50,012 nucleotides of DNA from Spirochaetae bacterium HGW-Spirochaetae-5. GTDB lineage: Bacteria > Spirochaetota > UBA4802 > UBA5550. Below the pieces are notes generated by a model. The model was not told the DNA's origin and made no database searches. It was given only the letters and a program-made list of their open reading frames with translations. Both the position numbers and the translations under genes were made by a program. Shown one piece after another: positions 26,576 through 35,714 of the stretch. Numbering within the stretch: the first letter of the stretch is position 1; every line of letters starts with the position of its first letter. The DNA is taken from assembly GCA_002839285.1 (NCBI GenBank), contig PGXT01000018.1, positions 2,401 to 52,412 of the forward strand, read 5' to 3'.

Positions 26576-28651
26576 TTACTTCTTTTCGCTTTTCTTATCT
26601 TCAATTTTTTTCAGGACTTTTTCCTGAACATCTTTCGGTGATGGAACATACTTGTGGAATTCCATTGAATAGTTTGCTCTACCGCTTGATATATTACGAA
26701 GCTGTGTGGCATAACCGAACATCTCCATAAGAGGAACAAATCCATTAAGCTTCTGAGCACCTTTTCTGTATCTTCTCATAGACTCAATCTTGCCTCTTCT
26801 ACGGTTGATATCTCCTATTACGTCCCCTATGTAATCATCGGGAGTGTTAACTTCCAGTTTCATCATCGGCTCAAGGAGGATAGGATTACACTTCAGGAAA
26901 GCCTGCTTGAATGCTATGGCGGCACAAACTCTGAAAGCCATATCTGATGAGTCTACATCATGGTACGAACCGTCAAGAAGAACTACCTTAACATCAACTA
27001 TCGGGAATCCTGCCAGAATACCCTTTGCAAGAACCGGCTCGATACCCTTCTGAACTGATGGAATAAATTCTGCCGGAATCGCTCCGCCTTTGATATGATC
27101 TACAAATTCAAAACCCTTACCATCGTTAGGTTCAACTCTTAGAACAACATGAGCGTATTGTCCCTTACCACCTGTCTGCTTAGCATGTTTGTAATTCACC
27201 TCAGACTCTGCAGTGATTGCTTCTCTAAATGCAACCGATGGCTCGCCAATAATTGCTTCAATTCCAAATTCATGTTTAAGCCTGTCTACCATGATTTCCA
27301 GATGGAGTTCACCCATACCGGAGATAATCGTTTCATTTGTCTCGTCATCATATCTCACATTGAAAGATGGATCTTCCATAGTAAGTCTTCTAAGTCCTGC
27401 TCCAAGTTTTTCATCCTCTTTTTTTGTCGGAGGAGTAATTTTCAACTCGATAACCGCCGGCGGTATAAAGATGTTTTCAAGATAAAGCGGATGAGCAGGA
27501 TCGCAAAGAGTATCTCCAGTCTTGGTGAATTTCATACCGATAAGAGCAACGATATCCCCAGGTCCGGCAACTTCTACATCCTCTCTGTCATTGGCTTTTA
27601 TTCTTAAAATACGGCCTATTCTTTCTTCTTTATCCTTTGTGGAATTGTAAACCTGCATACCGGTTCTCATTTCACCGGAATAAATCCTTACAAATGTCTG
27701 CTGACCGACATAAGTATCGTTGATCAGTTTAAAAGCAAGACCACAAAATGGATCCTTTACGTTTGGATGTCTTGTATGGGTTTTTTCAGGATTATCCATG
27801 TCAAGACCAACGGTAGATCCTACATCTATTGGAGATGGAAGATAATCAATAATAGCATCGAGCAGGAGATGAACACATTTATTTTTATAAGATGAGCCGC
27901 AGAATACCGGTGTAATCAGTGCTTTCAAAGTTACATCCCTTGCAGCTTTCTTCAGCATTTCTGTCTCTACATCTTTTCCATCAAGAAACAATTCCATAAT
28001 CTCTTCATTAAAATCTGCAATTTTCTCAATCACATAAAGCCTGGCTTCTTCAACCTGCTCTTTCAATTCTTCAGGTATATCAATTTGTTTCATTGTATAT
28101 TCTTCAAAGATATAGGCTTTTCGTTCCAAAACGTCTATTGATCCCTGAAATAATTCTTCCACACCTATCGGCACATGAAATGGAACCGGATTAGCATCAA
28201 GATATTTATCCATCTGGCTTACAGCTTCATTAAAATCAGCACCAATTCGGTCCATTTTGTTGACGAATGCAATTCTGGGAACCTTATAACGGTCTGCCTG
28301 ATTCCATACCGTTTCACTCTGAGGTTCAACACCTGAAACAGCACAGAAAAGTGCAACCATACCGTCAATTACGCGGAGAGATCGTTCCACTTCAACTGTG
28401 AAATCCACGTGACCGGGAGTATCGATAATGTTTATTGCATAATCTTTCCACTGACAGGAAATAGCAGCCGAGGCAATAGTAATTCCTCTCTCCTGCTCCT
28501 GTTTCATAAAATCCATTGTTGCAGCACCATCATGAACTTCTCCCATTTTCCTGTTTACACCGGTAAAAAAAAGAAGTCTTTCTGTAGTAGTTGTTTTTCC
28601 TGCATCGATATGCGCTGCAATACCGATATTACGAAGTTTTTGTAATGGCAT
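26576..28651 (-). CDS. fusA: Translation elongation factor G
   Basis: EF-G is the GTPase that translocates the ribosome. The 691 residues match the family. G motifs are AHIDAGKTT (13-21), DTPGH (77-81) and NKMDR (131-135). The later domains include the [17 protein letters not shown] segment, the domain IV region with [15 protein letters not shown], and a short Lys-rich tail. The switch I region reads [18 protein letters not shown], close to canonical EF-G. The gene stands alone instead of in a str operon with rpsL, rpsG and tuf, so it may be a second EF-G; spirochaetes are known to carry more than one. It is transcribed towards the DtxR-type gene and shares the terminator at 26521-26558. Confidence 0.95.
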   Translation of the reverse strand: MPLQKLRNIGIAAHIDAGKTTTTERLLFFTGVNRKMGEVHDGAATMDFMKQEQERGITIASAAISCQWKDYAINIIDTPGHVDFTVEVERSLRVIDGMVALFCAVSGVEPQSETVWNQADRYKVPRIAFVNKMDRIGADFNEAVSQMDKYLDANPVPFHVPIGVEELFQGSIDVLERKAYIFEEYTMKQIDIPEELKEQVEEARLYVIEKIADFNEEIMELFLDGKDVETEMLKKAARDVTLKALITPVFCGSSYKNKCVHLLLDAIIDYLPSPIDVGSTVGLDMDNPEKTHTRHPNVKDPFCGLAFKLINDTYVGQQTFVRIYSGEMRTGMQVYNSTKDKEERIGRILRIKANDREDVEVAGPGDIVALIGMKFTKTGDTLCDPAHPLYLENIFIPPAVIELKITPPTKKEDEKLGAGLRRLTMEDPSFNVRYDDETNETIISGMGELHLEIMVDRLKHEFGIEAIIGEPSVAFREAITAESEVNYKHAKQTGGKGQYAHVVLRVEPNDGKGFEFVDHIKGGAIPAEFIPSVQKGIEPVLAKGILAGFPIVDVKVVLLDGSYHDVDSSDMAFRVCAAIAFKQAFLKCNPILLEPMMKLEVNTPDDYIGDVIGDINRRRGKIESMRRYRKGAQKLNGFVPLMEMFGYATQLRNISSGRANYSMEFHKYVPSPKDVQEKVLKKIEDKKSEKK

Positions 28652-28820
28652 ATATACCTCACCTGTTTATAATGACATAGTTATTTTAATTTATTTTTTT
28701 CCAGTGCGGCTTCAATGAATACTTACCTGTTTTAAAGCTGGACAATAATAATAAATTTTTAAATATTAGTTGAGTCAGAAAGGCATATTCGAATCAGCAT
28801 CAATATATGTCAAATTATTT

Positions 28821-29306
28821 TTAATCAGCCGAAATTTTTAATAAATCCAGCTGTATTTGCGAATTCTGCGCCGCGGCTGTACCGGGATGCGCTTCAATAA
28901 TATACTTAAAAATACCCTCAGCTTTAGCGTCGAATCCCATTTTATTATAACAGATCCCGATCTGGAAATATGCATCAATTCCCTCGTCAGTACCGCTGAA
29001 CTCCTGATATAAAGCCCTGTATGCGTCTATAGCCTTCTGGTAATTAAAATATCTGATATGAATTTCGGCAATTTTTTTCAAAGCTTCATTTCGGTGAATT
29101 CCGTCATAATAGATTTCGAGATATTCATTAAATTCATCCAGAGCACGGTTAAATTTTTCCAGTTTATAAAACTCCATCCCGTTCTGAAATTTCATATCAT
29201 CGGCTACTTTTTTTAAATTTGCAAGACCATTCGTCTCTTCTGCAGAATAGCCGCCTTGAATACTTATAATTAAAAAAAATATAATCAGAATATTAGATAT
29301 TTTCAT
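28821..29306 (-). CDS. Small periplasmic TPR protein
   Basis: The 161-residue protein has a signal peptide (1-21, ending GGYSA). It then has three TPR-like units, visible as FQNGMEFYKLEKFNRALDEF (about 40-60), RYFNYQKAIDAYRALYQEFS (about 84-104) and AYFQIGICYNKMGFDAKAEG (about 112-131). The last is followed by YIIEAHPGTAAAQNSQIQL. This arrangement resembles small CpoB or BamD-like envelope adaptors. It lies 169 bp upstream of fusA in the same direction. Its own upstream gap carries repeat elements. The partner is unknown. Confidence 0.78.
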   Translation of the reverse strand: MKISNILIIFFLIISIQGGYSAEETNGLANLKKVADDMKFQNGMEFYKLEKFNRALDEFNEYLEIYYDGIHRNEALKKIAEIHIRYFNYQKAIDAYRALYQEFSGTDEGIDAYFQIGICYNKMGFDAKAEGIFKYIIEAHPGTAAAQNSQIQLDLLKISAD

Positions 29307-29330
29307 ATACCCTCTTTCCGGTTCAAAAAA

Positions 29331-29407
29331 TCTGCGCTGTACCGGAAAAGAGGGATTACGGGGTCAGAGCCACCATAATCCTCTCCTCGTATACGAAGCA
29401 TACGCAC
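29331..29407. repeat. Degenerate three-hairpin composite repeat, order A-B-C
   Basis: Remnants of all three modules occur in order: GCGCTGTACCGG (A), AGGGATTACGGGG facing CCATAATCCT (B) and CGTATACGAAGCATACG (C). It is more diverged than the copies at 5811 and 19926. The rest of the 451-bp gap up to 29757 contains another imperfect GC-rich block (29480-29545), then AT-rich sequence with a TTGACA at 29572 that lacks a well-spaced -10. Confidence 0.65.
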
Positions 29408-29757
29408 CCCTTAAAATAAATTGTAACTTAAGGGGAGCTCTGAAAACATCATATTAAAGGGGATAAAGGATCACAGCCCCCTCATAAGCCCCAGAGGGCT
29501 CCCTTAGGTCACGAAAACGGAGTTTTTGAGACCGCCTTTAAGATATTTCATTGAAACATAACATAAGTTACTTGACAAACATTTTTTATAATGAGTTAAC
29601 TATATAATAGATGTATTCTGTAGAATTAATATGTTAAAAACTGCAGATTATCCTGAATTAAATTATTTTTTCCCCGGAATACAATAATTAATTATATTGT
29701 ATTATATAATTTCAAAATTCCGGAACATCTTAATTGATAAATTTCTTACTGGTATAA

Positions 29758-30129
29758 ATGTTAATGAAAAAAATTGCAATTATTGAAGATGACATGGTCA
29801 TACGGGAGAGTCTTAAAGAGATTCTCGAAATGAACAACTATGAAGTTTTTGCCGCAGACAGCGGAGTTGATCTGATAAAAAAATTTAACGAATTCAATCC
29901 GGATATATTAATTACAGATATTATTATGCCCGACAAAGACGGAATAGAAATAATTATTGAAGCAAAAAAACTATACCCGAATATAGTTCTTATAGCCATT
30001 TCAGGAGGGGGGAGAATAGATTCCGAAAGTTATCTGAATACTGCCAAATATCTTGGAGCCGATGCTACTTTAAAGAAACCTTTTACTCATGCTCAGCTTC
30101 TTGATCTACTGAAAAACTTTACAGAATAA
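29758..30129 (+). CDS. Single-domain response regulator (CheY-like)
   Basis: This is a stand-alone receiver domain of 123 residues (121 if the second ATG, 29764, is used). Hallmarks are present: acidic pair E-D-D near residue 11, phospho-acceptor Asp in ILITDIIMPDKDG near residue 56, Ser in IAISGG in place of the switch Thr, and Lys in LKKPF near 106. With no output domain it would act by protein-protein contact, as CheY or Spo0F do. No histidine kinase lies next to it. The ribosome-binding site is weak at either start. The 207-bp gap after it contains copy 2 of the hairpin repeat. Confidence 0.9.
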   Translation: MLMKKIAIIEDDMVIRESLKEILEMNNYEVFAADSGVDLIKKFNEFNPDILITDIIMPDKDGIEIIIEAKKLYPNIVLIAISGGGRIDSESYLNTAKYLGADATLKKPFTHAQLLDLLKNFTE

Positions 30130-30248
30130 AAAACCGCCTGTGACTGAACAATTAAACTGACCATTATTCAGATTTTAAATCTGCTATTGTTACAATCATA
30201 AAACATGACAAAAATCAATCAGTGTTTATTTATTAATTGTTCTAAAGT

Positions 30249-30316
30249 AAAAAAAGCACCATTATCCCCGTCGCCGAAGGCGGCGAAGATATATAATTTT
30301 TGTTTTTACACTATTA
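30249..30316. repeat. Copy 2 of the roughly 70-bp hairpin repeat
   Basis: AAAAAAAG is followed by ATTATCCCCGTCGCCGAAGG, then TATATAATTTTTGTTTTT and ACACTA. It aligns over its whole length with the copies at 5741 and 49541. It ends about 20 bp before the rimI start and may carry its promoter or leader. Confidence 0.75.
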
Positions 30317-30336
30317 AATATATTTGAGAATAATTA

Positions 30337-30768
30337 TTGATAATTAATATACGAAAAGCCCTTTTCACAGATATAGATCATATCCTTGAAATTGAACAGG
30401 AATCAATTAATTCATGGACTCCCACTCAGTTTATCCAGGAATTAAGTAATGAATTTTCAACTTTTCTGGTTTGTGAATATAACAACTCAATTGCCGGATA
30501 CATAATTGCATGGAAAATCGCAGATGAAATACAGCTGAATAGTATTGCCGTAAAGAGATCTTTCAGAAAACAGGGTATCGGAAGCAGACTTCTGTCAGAG
30601 ATATGTAAAGATGATTCAGGCAGATCATTCACATCGGTTTTTCTTGAAGTAAGAAGCGGAAACAGTGATGCAATCAGATTTTATACAGATAATGGCTTTA
30701 CAAAAACAGGGCTCAGAGAGAAGTATTACAATGATGACGATGCGGTTTTGATGGAGAAAAAATTATAA
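30337..30768 (+). CDS. rimI: Ribosomal-protein-alanine N-acetyltransferase RimI-like (GNAT)
   Basis: RimI acetylates the N-terminal alanine of ribosomal protein S18. The 143-residue GNAT protein starts at TTG 30337. It shows the RimI pattern: IRKALFTDIDHILEIEQESI, then SWTPTQF (RimI usually has W-s-x-x-x-f), and the acetyl-CoA loop VKRSFRKQGIGSRLL (about 75-90), followed by VFLEVRSGNSDAIRFYTDNGF. It abuts engB with no gap, as is common for small housekeeping genes. Another GNAT specificity cannot be excluded, but length and motifs favour RimI. Confidence 0.85.
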   Translation: MIINIRKALFTDIDHILEIEQESINSWTPTQFIQELSNEFSTFLVCEYNNSIAGYIIAWKIADEIQLNSIAVKRSFRKQGIGSRLLSEICKDDSGRSFTSVFLEVRSGNSDAIRFYTDNGFTKTGLREKYYNDDDAVLMEKKL

Positions 30769-31386
30769 ATGAAAATAAAGAGTGCTGAATTTCTTAAAAG
30801 CTGTACAAATCCTTCCCATTTTCCGGGATACGATTATCCTGAATTTGCATTTTTCGGAAGATCAAATGTGGGTAAATCATCTCTTCTTAATATGATACTA
30901 GGCCAGAAAGATCTTGTAAAAACAGGTGCGCGTCCCGGAGTTACGCAGACGATTAATTTTTTTGTGGTGAACGGCAGCCGTTCATTTGTGGATCTTCCCG
31001 GTTTCGGATACGCGAAACTCCCCATGTCTATCAGGAAAAAACTTTTCCCCATGGTAAAGGAATATATAGAGAAGAGAGAAAATCTCAAACTGGCATTTCT
31101 GCTTATTGATGTAAGAAGGGTTGCCGGAGATTACGAACAGGACATCATTGAGCTGCTTGCTGAAAACAATGTCCCGGTGGTGATTACTCTTACAAAATGC
31201 GACAAGCTTTCAAAAAATCAGAGAGTAAAACATATTAATGATATTCAGAAATCACTGGGAATAGATAGAGATTCAATATTCCTCACCTCTTCAGAAACTA
31301 ATGAAGGGAAAAAAGAGCTGTTGATGCTGATTGACGAATTCTCTCACTCAAAAAAACAATCTACAGCTGAGTCATCAGATACATAA
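30769..31386 (+). CDS. engB: Ribosome biogenesis GTPase EngB (YsxC/YihA)
   Basis: EngB is an essential Era-like GTPase needed for 50S subunit assembly. The 205-residue protein has G1 FGRSNVGKSS (29-38), a T in GVTQT for G2, G3 DLPGFGYAK (75-83), G4 TKCD near 144 and G5 TSSETNEG near 170, in family order and spacing. It starts directly at the base after the rimI stop. Its last 26 bp overlap the end of the convergent flbB gene, with no terminator between, so the 3' ends of both transcripts should be mutually antisense. Confidence 0.95.
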   Translation: MKIKSAEFLKSCTNPSHFPGYDYPEFAFFGRSNVGKSSLLNMILGQKDLVKTGARPGVTQTINFFVVNGSRSFVDLPGFGYAKLPMSIRKKLFPMVKEYIEKRENLKLAFLLIDVRRVAGDYEQDIIELLAENNVPVVITLTKCDKLSKNQRVKHINDIQKSLGIDRDSIFLTSSETNEGKKELLMLIDEFSHSKKQSTAESSDT

Positions 31387-31954
31387 TTCTGCTGGCTTTC
31401 TCCTTGGGGAAAAGAGTCATAAGATATGATGTAATACTCATCCTGCCTGCGTTTTCAGCATCTGCATCCATCTGACGAAGAACATCAATTATCAGCGGAT
31501 CATCCCAGTTCGACATTATCTTTACAGCATCCTCCGGCGGCATGTTTGATACTTTATTGGAAAGCACGATTACATTCTTTCTGTATCCGGAATCTTTCTT
31601 TCTGTCATTTTCGAGCTTTTTCTGCTCAAGCTCGAGTCCCTTTCTTATCTGCTCAAGCTTATCTCTTTCGGAACTTATCTCTTTCTCTTTCTCGGCCAGA
31701 AGCGCCTCTCTTTTATCAAGGTCTTCAATCCGCTCAATCAGTTTTTCCTTCTCTTTGCCGAACTCCTCTTTCTCTATAAGAGAGGGCTCATCACCTGGAG
31801 CATCAAGAGACAGAGGCTCATCGCCCTTTAATAAATTCATCTTCGGACCAAGATCGATCAGGCCGATATTATCAAGCCAGAATACACTGACCCCTGCAAG
31901 AAATATTATAAGTACAAAAAGATATATTATTTTTGATTGGTTAGAAACAGCCAT
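31361..31954 (-). CDS. flbB: Flagellar collar protein FlbB (MotE-like)
   Basis: FlbB is a spirochaete-specific collar protein that organises the periplasmic flagellar motor around the stator. The 197-residue protein has one N-terminal membrane helix (about 9-27), a Lys/Glu-rich coiled coil (about 60-120) and a C-terminal MotE/MgtE-N-like helical domain (about 138-197). That domain carries MPPEDAVKIMSNWDDPLIID and ends in EKASRIMYLMTQL. It is the last gene of the flagellar operon, 83 bp after the lytic transglycosylase gene. Its presence is the strongest single indication that the organism is a spirochaete. Confidence 0.88.
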   Translation of the reverse strand: MAVSNQSKIIYLFVLIIFLAGVSVFWLDNIGLIDLGPKMNLLKGDEPLSLDAPGDEPSLIEKEEFGKEKEKLIERIEDLDKREALLAEKEKEISSERDKLEQIRKGLELEQKKLENDRKKDSGYRKNVIVLSNKVSNMPPEDAVKIMSNWDDPLIIDVLRQMDADAENAGRMSITSYLMTLFPKEKASRIMYLMTQL

Positions 31955-32037
31955 TGTTTTTACTCCCTTCGATATTTCTTAAAACACTCTGTTTTAAAAC
32001 TAAGCACGAATATATTTCCGCACTTCAGATTTGTAAA

Positions 32038-32610
32038 TTATTTGCCGCTCTCTTCTTTATAAAGATTTATGACTTTTTTTACATATTCTTTAGTCTCTTT
32101 AAAATCAGGAATACCGCCCGCTTTATCGACATTCCCCTGCCCGGCATTATAAGCTGCAAGAGCCAGTTTAAAATTACCTTTATTATTATCAATAAGACTC
32201 TTCAGGTGTGAAACTCCTCCTTTTATATTCTCTTCAGGATTAAAAGGATTCTCAACACCCAGTCCCATTGCCGTCTCAGGCATTAGCTGCATGAGCCCCA
32301 TGGCACCCTTAGGGGAGAGAGCCTCGGGATTATAATCAGACTCAGCCTGAATAACAGACCGGACAAGAGGTGCAGGCACTCCCTTCTTCTTTGAATAATA
32401 ATTTACAATTTTATCAATATCACTCTTAGAAACAGTCCCCTCTTCATAAATACCCATATCATTATCAAGAAGACTTATTGCTTCATCCGTCATCCGGCTG
32501 AAAGCCGGATCGCTTACAGCATCGGGAGCAGCAACTTTCGACTTATTCATACCGAATCTGCTTTTAATCTCATTGATCCTTGCCATAACATTATACATAT
32601 CTTCAATCAT
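32038..32610 (-). CDS. Flagellar operon lytic transglycosylase (SLT domain)
   Basis: This enzyme should cleave peptidoglycan to let the flagellar rod pass. The 190-residue protein has an N-terminal helical region (1-60) and an SLT domain (about 65-185). The catalytic Glu91 lies in VIQAESDYNPEALS, with GAMGLMQLMPETA (102-114), AYNAG (153-157) and YVKKV. No signal peptide or membrane segment is seen. Either the flagellar type III apparatus exports it, as for FlgJ of other bacteria, or the start is misjudged. It sits between fliJ and flbB, the position where other spirochaetes carry accessory flagellar genes. Confidence 0.87.
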   Translation of the reverse strand: MIEDMYNVMARINEIKSRFGMNKSKVAAPDAVSDPAFSRMTDEAISLLDNDMGIYEEGTVSKSDIDKIVNYYSKKKGVPAPLVRSVIQAESDYNPEALSPKGAMGLMQLMPETAMGLGVENPFNPEENIKGGVSHLKSLIDNNKGNFKLALAAYNAGQGNVDKAGGIPDFKETKEYVKKVINLYKEESGK

Positions 32611-32683
32611 AAATACCTCTTATTTTGTAACGGATCACAGCCATACGGCAAATACACTCATGCACTCCTGCGGTAATAATCTC

Positions 32684-33133
32684 TTACATCAATCTCCGGT
32701 GATAAAGCTTCTGATTCATATCATCATTCTCTTTGGCAATCTCTTTATTAAACTCATATTCAAACTCTTCGTGTTTCCGCTCTTTGAGTTTCTCGACTAT
32801 TTTTTTATCTCTTGATGCGGCTACAAGTTTTTCTCTGATCCGGTCGACTTCAGGCTGATAAGATTCAATCCTTCTCTCTGCTTCGAGAATAGCCTTTCGT
32901 GCTATATCGGTGTATCTCATGATCGACATCATCTGATCTGCCTGAAACTGTCCTTTCTTTATTCTTTCACTATATTGATCTTCATATCTGCTGATTTTAA
33001 CTTTCAGTTCATCCTGAAGTATACGTTCTTTATTCTGCAGAGCGAGAACTTTCATCAGTTCATTTTTAATCTCGGTCTCTTTAGCTTCCCGCATATCAAG
33101 AAGTCTCTGCAGTTTAAATTTAAATTTTTTCAT
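32684..33133 (-). CDS. fliJ: Flagellar export chaperone FliJ
   Basis: FliJ is a coiled-coil protein that binds the FliI hexamer centre and FlhA during flagellar type III export. The 149-residue protein is almost entirely helical and highly charged. It begins KKFKFKLQRLLDMREAKE, which is the standard FliJ N terminus, and lacks proline-rich or globular segments. It starts 8 bp after fliI, the usual partner and order. Sequence divergence is normal for this family, so position and start motif carry the call. Confidence 0.9.
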   Translation of the reverse strand: MKKFKFKLQRLLDMREAKETEIKNELMKVLALQNKERILQDELKVKISRYEDQYSERIKKGQFQADQMMSIMRYTDIARKAILEAERRIESYQPEVDRIREKLVAASRDKKIVEKLKERKHEEFEYEFNKEIAKENDDMNQKLYHRRLM

Positions 33134-33141
33134 CTAAAGAC

Positions 33142-34545
33142 CTATCTCAACACCTGTGCAAAAGCAGGTGCTTTTGCTGACGCAGCCGGAGCTTTCACTT
33201 TCTTCTCTTCGGGCATCATCATGGTAATAAGCTTCTCTCTTATCTGTTCAAAATAATCCTGCTCATATATCCCCTGCTTCAGAAAAGCATTCATCTCGTT
33301 TATCAGACTGATAGCTTTATCAACTACAGGATTTGCACCCCGGACATAGCCGCCAAGATTTATCAGGTCTTCAGCTTCAGTATATGCGGCGAGAAGCTCA
33401 CGGAACTTATATGCAGCGTTAAGATGCTTTTCATCAACAACATCTTTCATACATCTCGATACCGAAGCAAGAACGTCAATAGCCGGATAATGGCCTCTGT
33501 TTGCGAATTTACGATCGAGTACGATGTGACCGTCAAGTATACCCCGGGCAGCATCGGCAATCGGTTCATTCATATCATCCCCTTCCACAAGAACACTGTA
33601 AAAACCTGTAATACTCCCCCCTGATGAGCTTGTGCCGGCCCGTTCCAGAAGCTTAGGCATCATACTGAAAACGGAAGGGGGATATCCCCTTGTTGCAGAT
33701 GGTTCGCCTGCTGCAAGACCAACTTCGCGCTGTGCCATGGCGAATCGTGTTACGGAATCCATGAGAAGATTAACAGCCATCCCCTGATCACGAAAATACT
33801 CTCCGATAGCATGAGCAAGAAAAGCACCCCGGAGCCTGATCATTGGAGGCTGATCCGACGTAGCAGCAATAACAATTGACCGTTTCAACCCATCGGGTCC
33901 TAGTTCTTTCTCCACAAAATCTTTTACTTCACGGCCCCTCTCACCTATGAGAGCAATTACGTTCACATCGGCGTCAGTGTAACGGGCGATCATCCCTATA
34001 ACAGTGGATTTGCCCACACCGGAGCCTGCAAAAATACCGATACGCTGACCACGCCCGACGGTGATGAGAGAGTCTATTGATCTTATCCCCACAGAGAGAG
34101 GTTCTGTTATTACTTTTCTATCAAGAGGGTTAATCTCTTTCCCTTCAACAGGATATTTCTGTCTTGTAAATATCTCCCCTTTGCCGTCAAGAGGCTTACC
34201 TACTCCGGAGATAACTCTGCCGAGAAGCTCTTTTCCCACAGGTACCATAAGCGAAGTCCCCACAGCGTAAACCTCTGCACCTGCGACTACACCCTTCATG
34301 TCGCCAATTGGCATGAGAATTACCCGGTTTCTATTAAAACCGACAACTTCAGCATAGAGATACTGGCTTGGACCAGTTTTGATTCTGCAAAGATCACCAT
34401 ACTTCACGGCGGGCCCCACAGATTCAATTGTAAGACCTACAATTCTTTCCACAGTCCCTGTAAATTTGATGACTTCAAGATCATCGATGAGATCTTTATA
34501 TTTCGAAAGAACATCAATCTTTTCATGTGGAAGTATATTTATCAA
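33142..34545 (-). CDS. fliI: Flagellum-specific ATPase FliI
   Basis: FliI is the F1-beta-like ATPase of the flagellar type III export apparatus at the cytoplasmic membrane. The 467 residues include the N-terminal barrel domain, Walker A GSGVGKST (174-181), the Walker B region near VNLLMDSVTRFAMAQRE and the family signature GEPSATRGYPPSVFSMMP. The C terminus extends with an Ala/Lys-rich tail (about 448-467). It is separated from fliH by 242 bp that contain a MITE-like element, whereas the other genes of the cluster are mostly close together. Confidence 0.97.
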   Translation of the reverse strand: MINILPHEKIDVLSKYKDLIDDLEVIKFTGTVERIVGLTIESVGPAVKYGDLCRIKTGPSQYLYAEVVGFNRNRVILMPIGDMKGVVAGAEVYAVGTSLMVPVGKELLGRVISGVGKPLDGKGEIFTRQKYPVEGKEINPLDRKVITEPLSVGIRSIDSLITVGRGQRIGIFAGSGVGKSTVIGMIARYTDADVNVIALIGERGREVKDFVEKELGPDGLKRSIVIAATSDQPPMIRLRGAFLAHAIGEYFRDQGMAVNLLMDSVTRFAMAQREVGLAAGEPSATRGYPPSVFSMMPKLLERAGTSSSGGSITGFYSVLVEGDDMNEPIADAARGILDGHIVLDRKFANRGHYPAIDVLASVSRCMKDVVDEKHLNAAYKFRELLAAYTEAEDLINLGGYVRGANPVVDKAISLINEMNAFLKQGIYEQDYFEQIREKLITMMMPEEKKVKAPAASAKAPAFAQVLR

Positions 34546-34614
34546 TATTATGTCTCCTTATTTTACCGAAAAACCTGAAAAAAAATTGTATTAAAACAGG
34601 AGCCGCACACCCCC

Positions 34615-34738
34615 GCCCCCTAAATCCCCCGGAGGGGGACTTGAAGATAATTTCAAAAAAAATCATTTTATGCAAAGCTTTCATTAAAGTCCCCCTCCGG
34701 GCGGTGTACTGAGCCTATCGAAGTAGGATTTAGGGGGC
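34615..34738. repeat. MITE-like element inside the flagellar operon
   Basis: Terminal inverted repeats are GCCCCCTAAATCC (34615-34627) and GGATTTAGGGGGC (34726-34738), with inner repeats GGAGGGGGACTT and AAAGTCCCCCTCC. An additional block near the right end, CTGAGCCTATCGAAGTAGG, also occurs in the unrelated elements at 42440 and 44339. No coding capacity. It fills most of the gap between fliH and fliI. Confidence 0.85.
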
Positions 34739-34787
34739 TTTACAGAATGAGCTAACCCCCTCTCACTTTTTTGCATATTAAATATAA

Positions 34788-35714
34788 TTACAACGTACTG
34801 GTATTTCTTATAGCTTCTTCTATTGCATCAAGCTGAGTTGAGATACGCGCATCAATTGCTCCAACATCTGTTTCAATGATACAGCCCCCTCTTTCAACTC
34901 TTGAATCTTCATAGATGTTGACTTTCTTAAGTGATTCCATCATCTTAATAAGTTCATCTTTATGTGCCGTTGTCATGTCAAGATCGGCGAAGTTAACACG
35001 TATGTCGATCCTATCCCGGTCTTTAACACGTTTTATCGCTTCTTTAATATTATTAATAACAACTTCCCGTCTCTCAACAATTTCATCCTTAATAACCTTA
35101 CGCGCAATCATAAGTATCATCTCGGTCATAAGCTTCTCTGATGATTTAATAATATCATCTCGTATATCAACAGCTGTTGATACGATTGTCCCGAGCCTGT
35201 CGATGAGACGCATTACCTCGGCCTGCCCCTCTTTGTAACCCTCTTCACGGCCCGCCTCGTGTCCCTTCATGTAAGCGTCATGTTCTATCTCTGATACTTT
35301 TTTCTCAGCTTCAAGAATAATCTTTTCAGCTTCAAAATTACTTCTTTCGACTTCACGTTCAGATTCAGAACTGTGCCGCTCTTTCTCTATCTTTATCTGT
35401 TCTCTTACCTTTTCAAGTTCGGAGAAAGCAATTGCTTTTCCGTCCTCTTCAATCTTGCGGGCACGCTCCCTGGCCTGCTCAAGCATAAGTTTTACTTCTT
35501 CTTCAGTTTCACGCCTGTAACGCTCTAACTCGGCCTCCATCTCTTCGATAGAGGGTCCCTGATAGATATCTATGGGATTGCCCGCTTCATCCATTTCAAA
35601 TTCATGATAATCTTCTGTATCGATGAGATTTTTCTGGTATTTAGCCGGCAGCTCAACCTGTTTAACAGTTGTTATGTGCTGGATCTCTCCAGGTTTAAAC
35701 ACTAACTTAGACAA
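34788..35714 (-). CDS. fliH: Flagellar assembly protein FliH
   Basis: FliH binds FliI and links the export ATPase to the C ring. The 308-residue protein has a long N-terminal extension, an acidic coiled coil (about 75-165, repeated Glu/Arg/Lys) and a C-terminal V-ATPase E-subunit-like domain (about 165-308). That domain includes AYMKGHEAGREEGYKEGQAE, the GxxxG-type repeat region typical of FliH, and GGCIIETDVGAIDARISTQL. Its start overlaps the end of fliG by 8 bp. The extended N terminus is longer than in enterobacteria (about 235 residues in total there). Confidence 0.93.
   Translation of the reverse strand: MSKLVFKPGEIQHITTVKQVELPAKYQKNLIDTEDYHEFEMDEAGNPIDIYQGPSIEEMEAELERYRRETEEEVKLMLEQARERARKIEEDGKAIAFSELEKVREQIKIEKERHSSESEREVERSNFEAEKIILEAEKKVSEIEHDAYMKGHEAGREEGYKEGQAEVMRLIDRLGTIVSTAVDIRDDIIKSSEKLMTEMILMIARKVIKDEIVERREVVINNIKEAIKRVKDRDRIDIRVNFADLDMTTAHKDELIKMMESLKKVNIYEDSRVERGGCIIETDVGAIDARISTQLDAIEEAIRNTSTL

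Noticed and set aside
29572-29608. TTGACA with two TATAAT sequences before the response regulator
   Set aside because: The spacings are 9 and 25 bp, unsuitable for a sigma70 promoter.
31542-31982. Long Ser/Phe-rich open frame opposite flbB
   Set aside because: It is the complement of the Lys/Glu-rich coiled coil of flbB; composition explains the frame.
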